From the NCBI GenBank assembly GCA_035258565.1, contig DATFXF010000315.1, positions 1-22,985 of the forward strand: DNA of 22,985 nucleotides. The letters run 5' to 3'. Under the pieces are notes generated by a model. That model saw only the letters and a list, made by a program, of their open reading frames with translations, made no database searches and was not told the DNA's origin. This document shows, one piece after another, positions 22,129-22,985 of this stretch. This stretch comes from DATFXF01 sp035258565. GTDB taxonomy: Bacteria; Acidobacteriota; Terriglobia; Acidiferrales; UBA7541. Within the stretch, counting starts at the first letter, position 1; each line of letters opens with the position of its first letter. Made by a program: the position numbers and the translations under genes.

Positions 22129-22985
22129 CTACCAAGCGAAGCGATTGAGAAAACTCAGTTTACCTGAAAGCCAGGTCAGGCGGTTGACGAAAACCAAACC
22201 GCCGACCAGGAGCAGCAACACGCCACTTGAAACTTCGACGGCGTGCAGGTGCTTGCGAAAACGCTGATAGAAACCGAGGAAGCGACTGAGGCCCAGCGCA
22301 GTCAGCAAGAAGGGAATTGCCAGGCCGGCCGAATAAATGGCTAACAGGAAGATACCGCGGCCAATCGTTTCGCTGGTGGCGGCCATGGCCAACACCGCGG
22401 CGAGGATGGGCCCGATGCATGGCGTCCACCCGAACGCAAACGCAAAGCCCATCAGGAATCCACTCACGATCCCCGGCCGGCCGCCCACGTTGCGGAAATG
22501 GACATCGCGATTGATCCAGCGCGTCAGCAAAGGGCCAACGAGAAAGATCAGCGAGACGGAGATAAGTTTGACCGGCGCAAGCATTCGACCCAGAAGGTGG
22601 GGGCGCAGCCAGAGCGCCGCGGCCAGGGCCAAAAGCGCGACGCCAATGGCCAGTCCCGCGCGGATCGAGATGCGACCGAGCCAACCCACCAGATGGAGGC
22701 CGAAAAGCACAATCACCGCGCCGGCCAACGGCGCCAGCAGATTTCGGTTGTGCACCAGAAACTGTCCGACGGCACTCGCCGAGGCGCCGAAGCTGACGAA
22801 GACCGCGGAAAAACCGGCCACAAAGGCGAGTGCAGATCCCAGCAGGCTGGCCCGCGGTGGCCCTTCTTCGCGCAACTGTTCGACGCCGATGCCGGAGAGC
22901 ATGGAGATGTAGCCCGGCACCAGCGGCAGCACGCAGGGGGAGAGAAATGAAACCAGGCCAGCAAGGAACGCCGCTATAACGGAAA
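22129..22985 (-). CDS. ccdA: CcdA-type cytochrome c biogenesis membrane protein, 5' end beyond window
   Basis: The reading frame runs through the right edge. Only a few N-terminal residues and the start codon are missing. Seen: FLSPCVLPLVPGYISM at the N-terminus and FGWTPCIGPIL in the middle, the two cysteine-proline sites that form the electron-carrying pair of CcdA, and about six to seven hydrophobic segments. Known: CcdA moves reducing equivalents from cytoplasmic thioredoxin across the membrane to periplasmic thiol proteins. The TlpA-like gene follows directly and is the likely acceptor. The DsbD-alpha protein encoded at 18601 may be another. A methionine at 22932 would give a shorter start, but it would cut off the first cysteine motif, so the longer frame is right. 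Confidence 0.92.
   Translation of the reverse strand, partial: SVIAAFLAGLVSFLSPCVLPLVPGYISMLSGIGVEQLREEGPPRASLLGSALAFVAGFSAVFVSFGASASAVGQFLVHNRNLLAPLAGAVIVLFGLHLVGWLGRISIRAGLAIGVALLALAAALWLRPHLLGRMLAPVKLISVSLIFLVGPLLTRWINRDVHFRNVGGRPGIVSGFLMGFAFAFGWTPCIGPILAAVLAMAATSETIGRGIFLLAIYSAGLAIPFLLTALGLSRFLGFYQRFRKHLHAVEVSSGVLLLLVGGLVFVNRLTWLSGKLSFLNRFAW

Overview
The window reads as chromosomal DNA of a GC-rich, Gram-negative-type bacterium. The mix of genes points to Acidobacteriota or a close relative: an exosortase-type ATPase with a LysM end, a tiny double-CxxC zinc protein, a SYLF protein, a free-standing DsbD N-terminal domain, and a periplasmic-type di-heme peroxidase. This placement is inferred from gene content, not from a marker gene search. 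I see no insertion sequence, CRISPR array, tRNA or rRNA gene.

Region 1 (1-8551) is a surface-polysaccharide region. On the minus strand, an ExeA/XrtA-type ATPase (448-1968) is followed by a CpsB-type PHP phosphatase that runs off the left edge. After about 0.9 kb without a convincing gene, a tight plus-strand unit encodes a NodU/CmcH carbamoyltransferase, UDP-glucose dehydrogenase, a GmhA-type sugar-phosphate isomerase and a GalE-type epimerase. A UDP-glucuronate decarboxylase faces it tail to tail. Together these would supply UDP-glucuronate, UDP-xylose, an epimerised sugar nucleotide, heptose precursors and a carbamoyl decoration. No glycosyltransferase, flippase or polymerase is visible, so the rest of the pathway must lie outside.

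Region 2 (8552-10656) is gene-poor and damaged. It holds the start of a secreted polymer-forming (bactofilin-like) protein joined out of frame to a group I truncated hemoglobin. The hemoglobin needs three single-base corrections to be read through. A small membrane-anchored protein of unknown function follows.

Region 3 (10657-18936) is mostly housekeeping and signalling. On the minus strand are FabH, a 45-residue zinc-ribbon protein, an OsmC-family protein and a large membrane protein with three GAF domains, an intact GGDEF domain and an intact HD-GYP domain. On the plus strand is glutamyl-tRNA synthetase. CyaY (frataxin) and a secreted DsbD N-terminal-domain protein face it, and the C-terminal end of the latter runs antisense into gltX.

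Region 4 (19101-22985) concerns redox and cytochrome c. A di-heme cytochrome c peroxidase has a recognisable promoter. A secreted SYLF-domain protein follows, then a CcdA-TlpA pair (CcdA partial at the right edge) that would carry electrons to periplasmic thiol proteins and support cytochrome c maturation.
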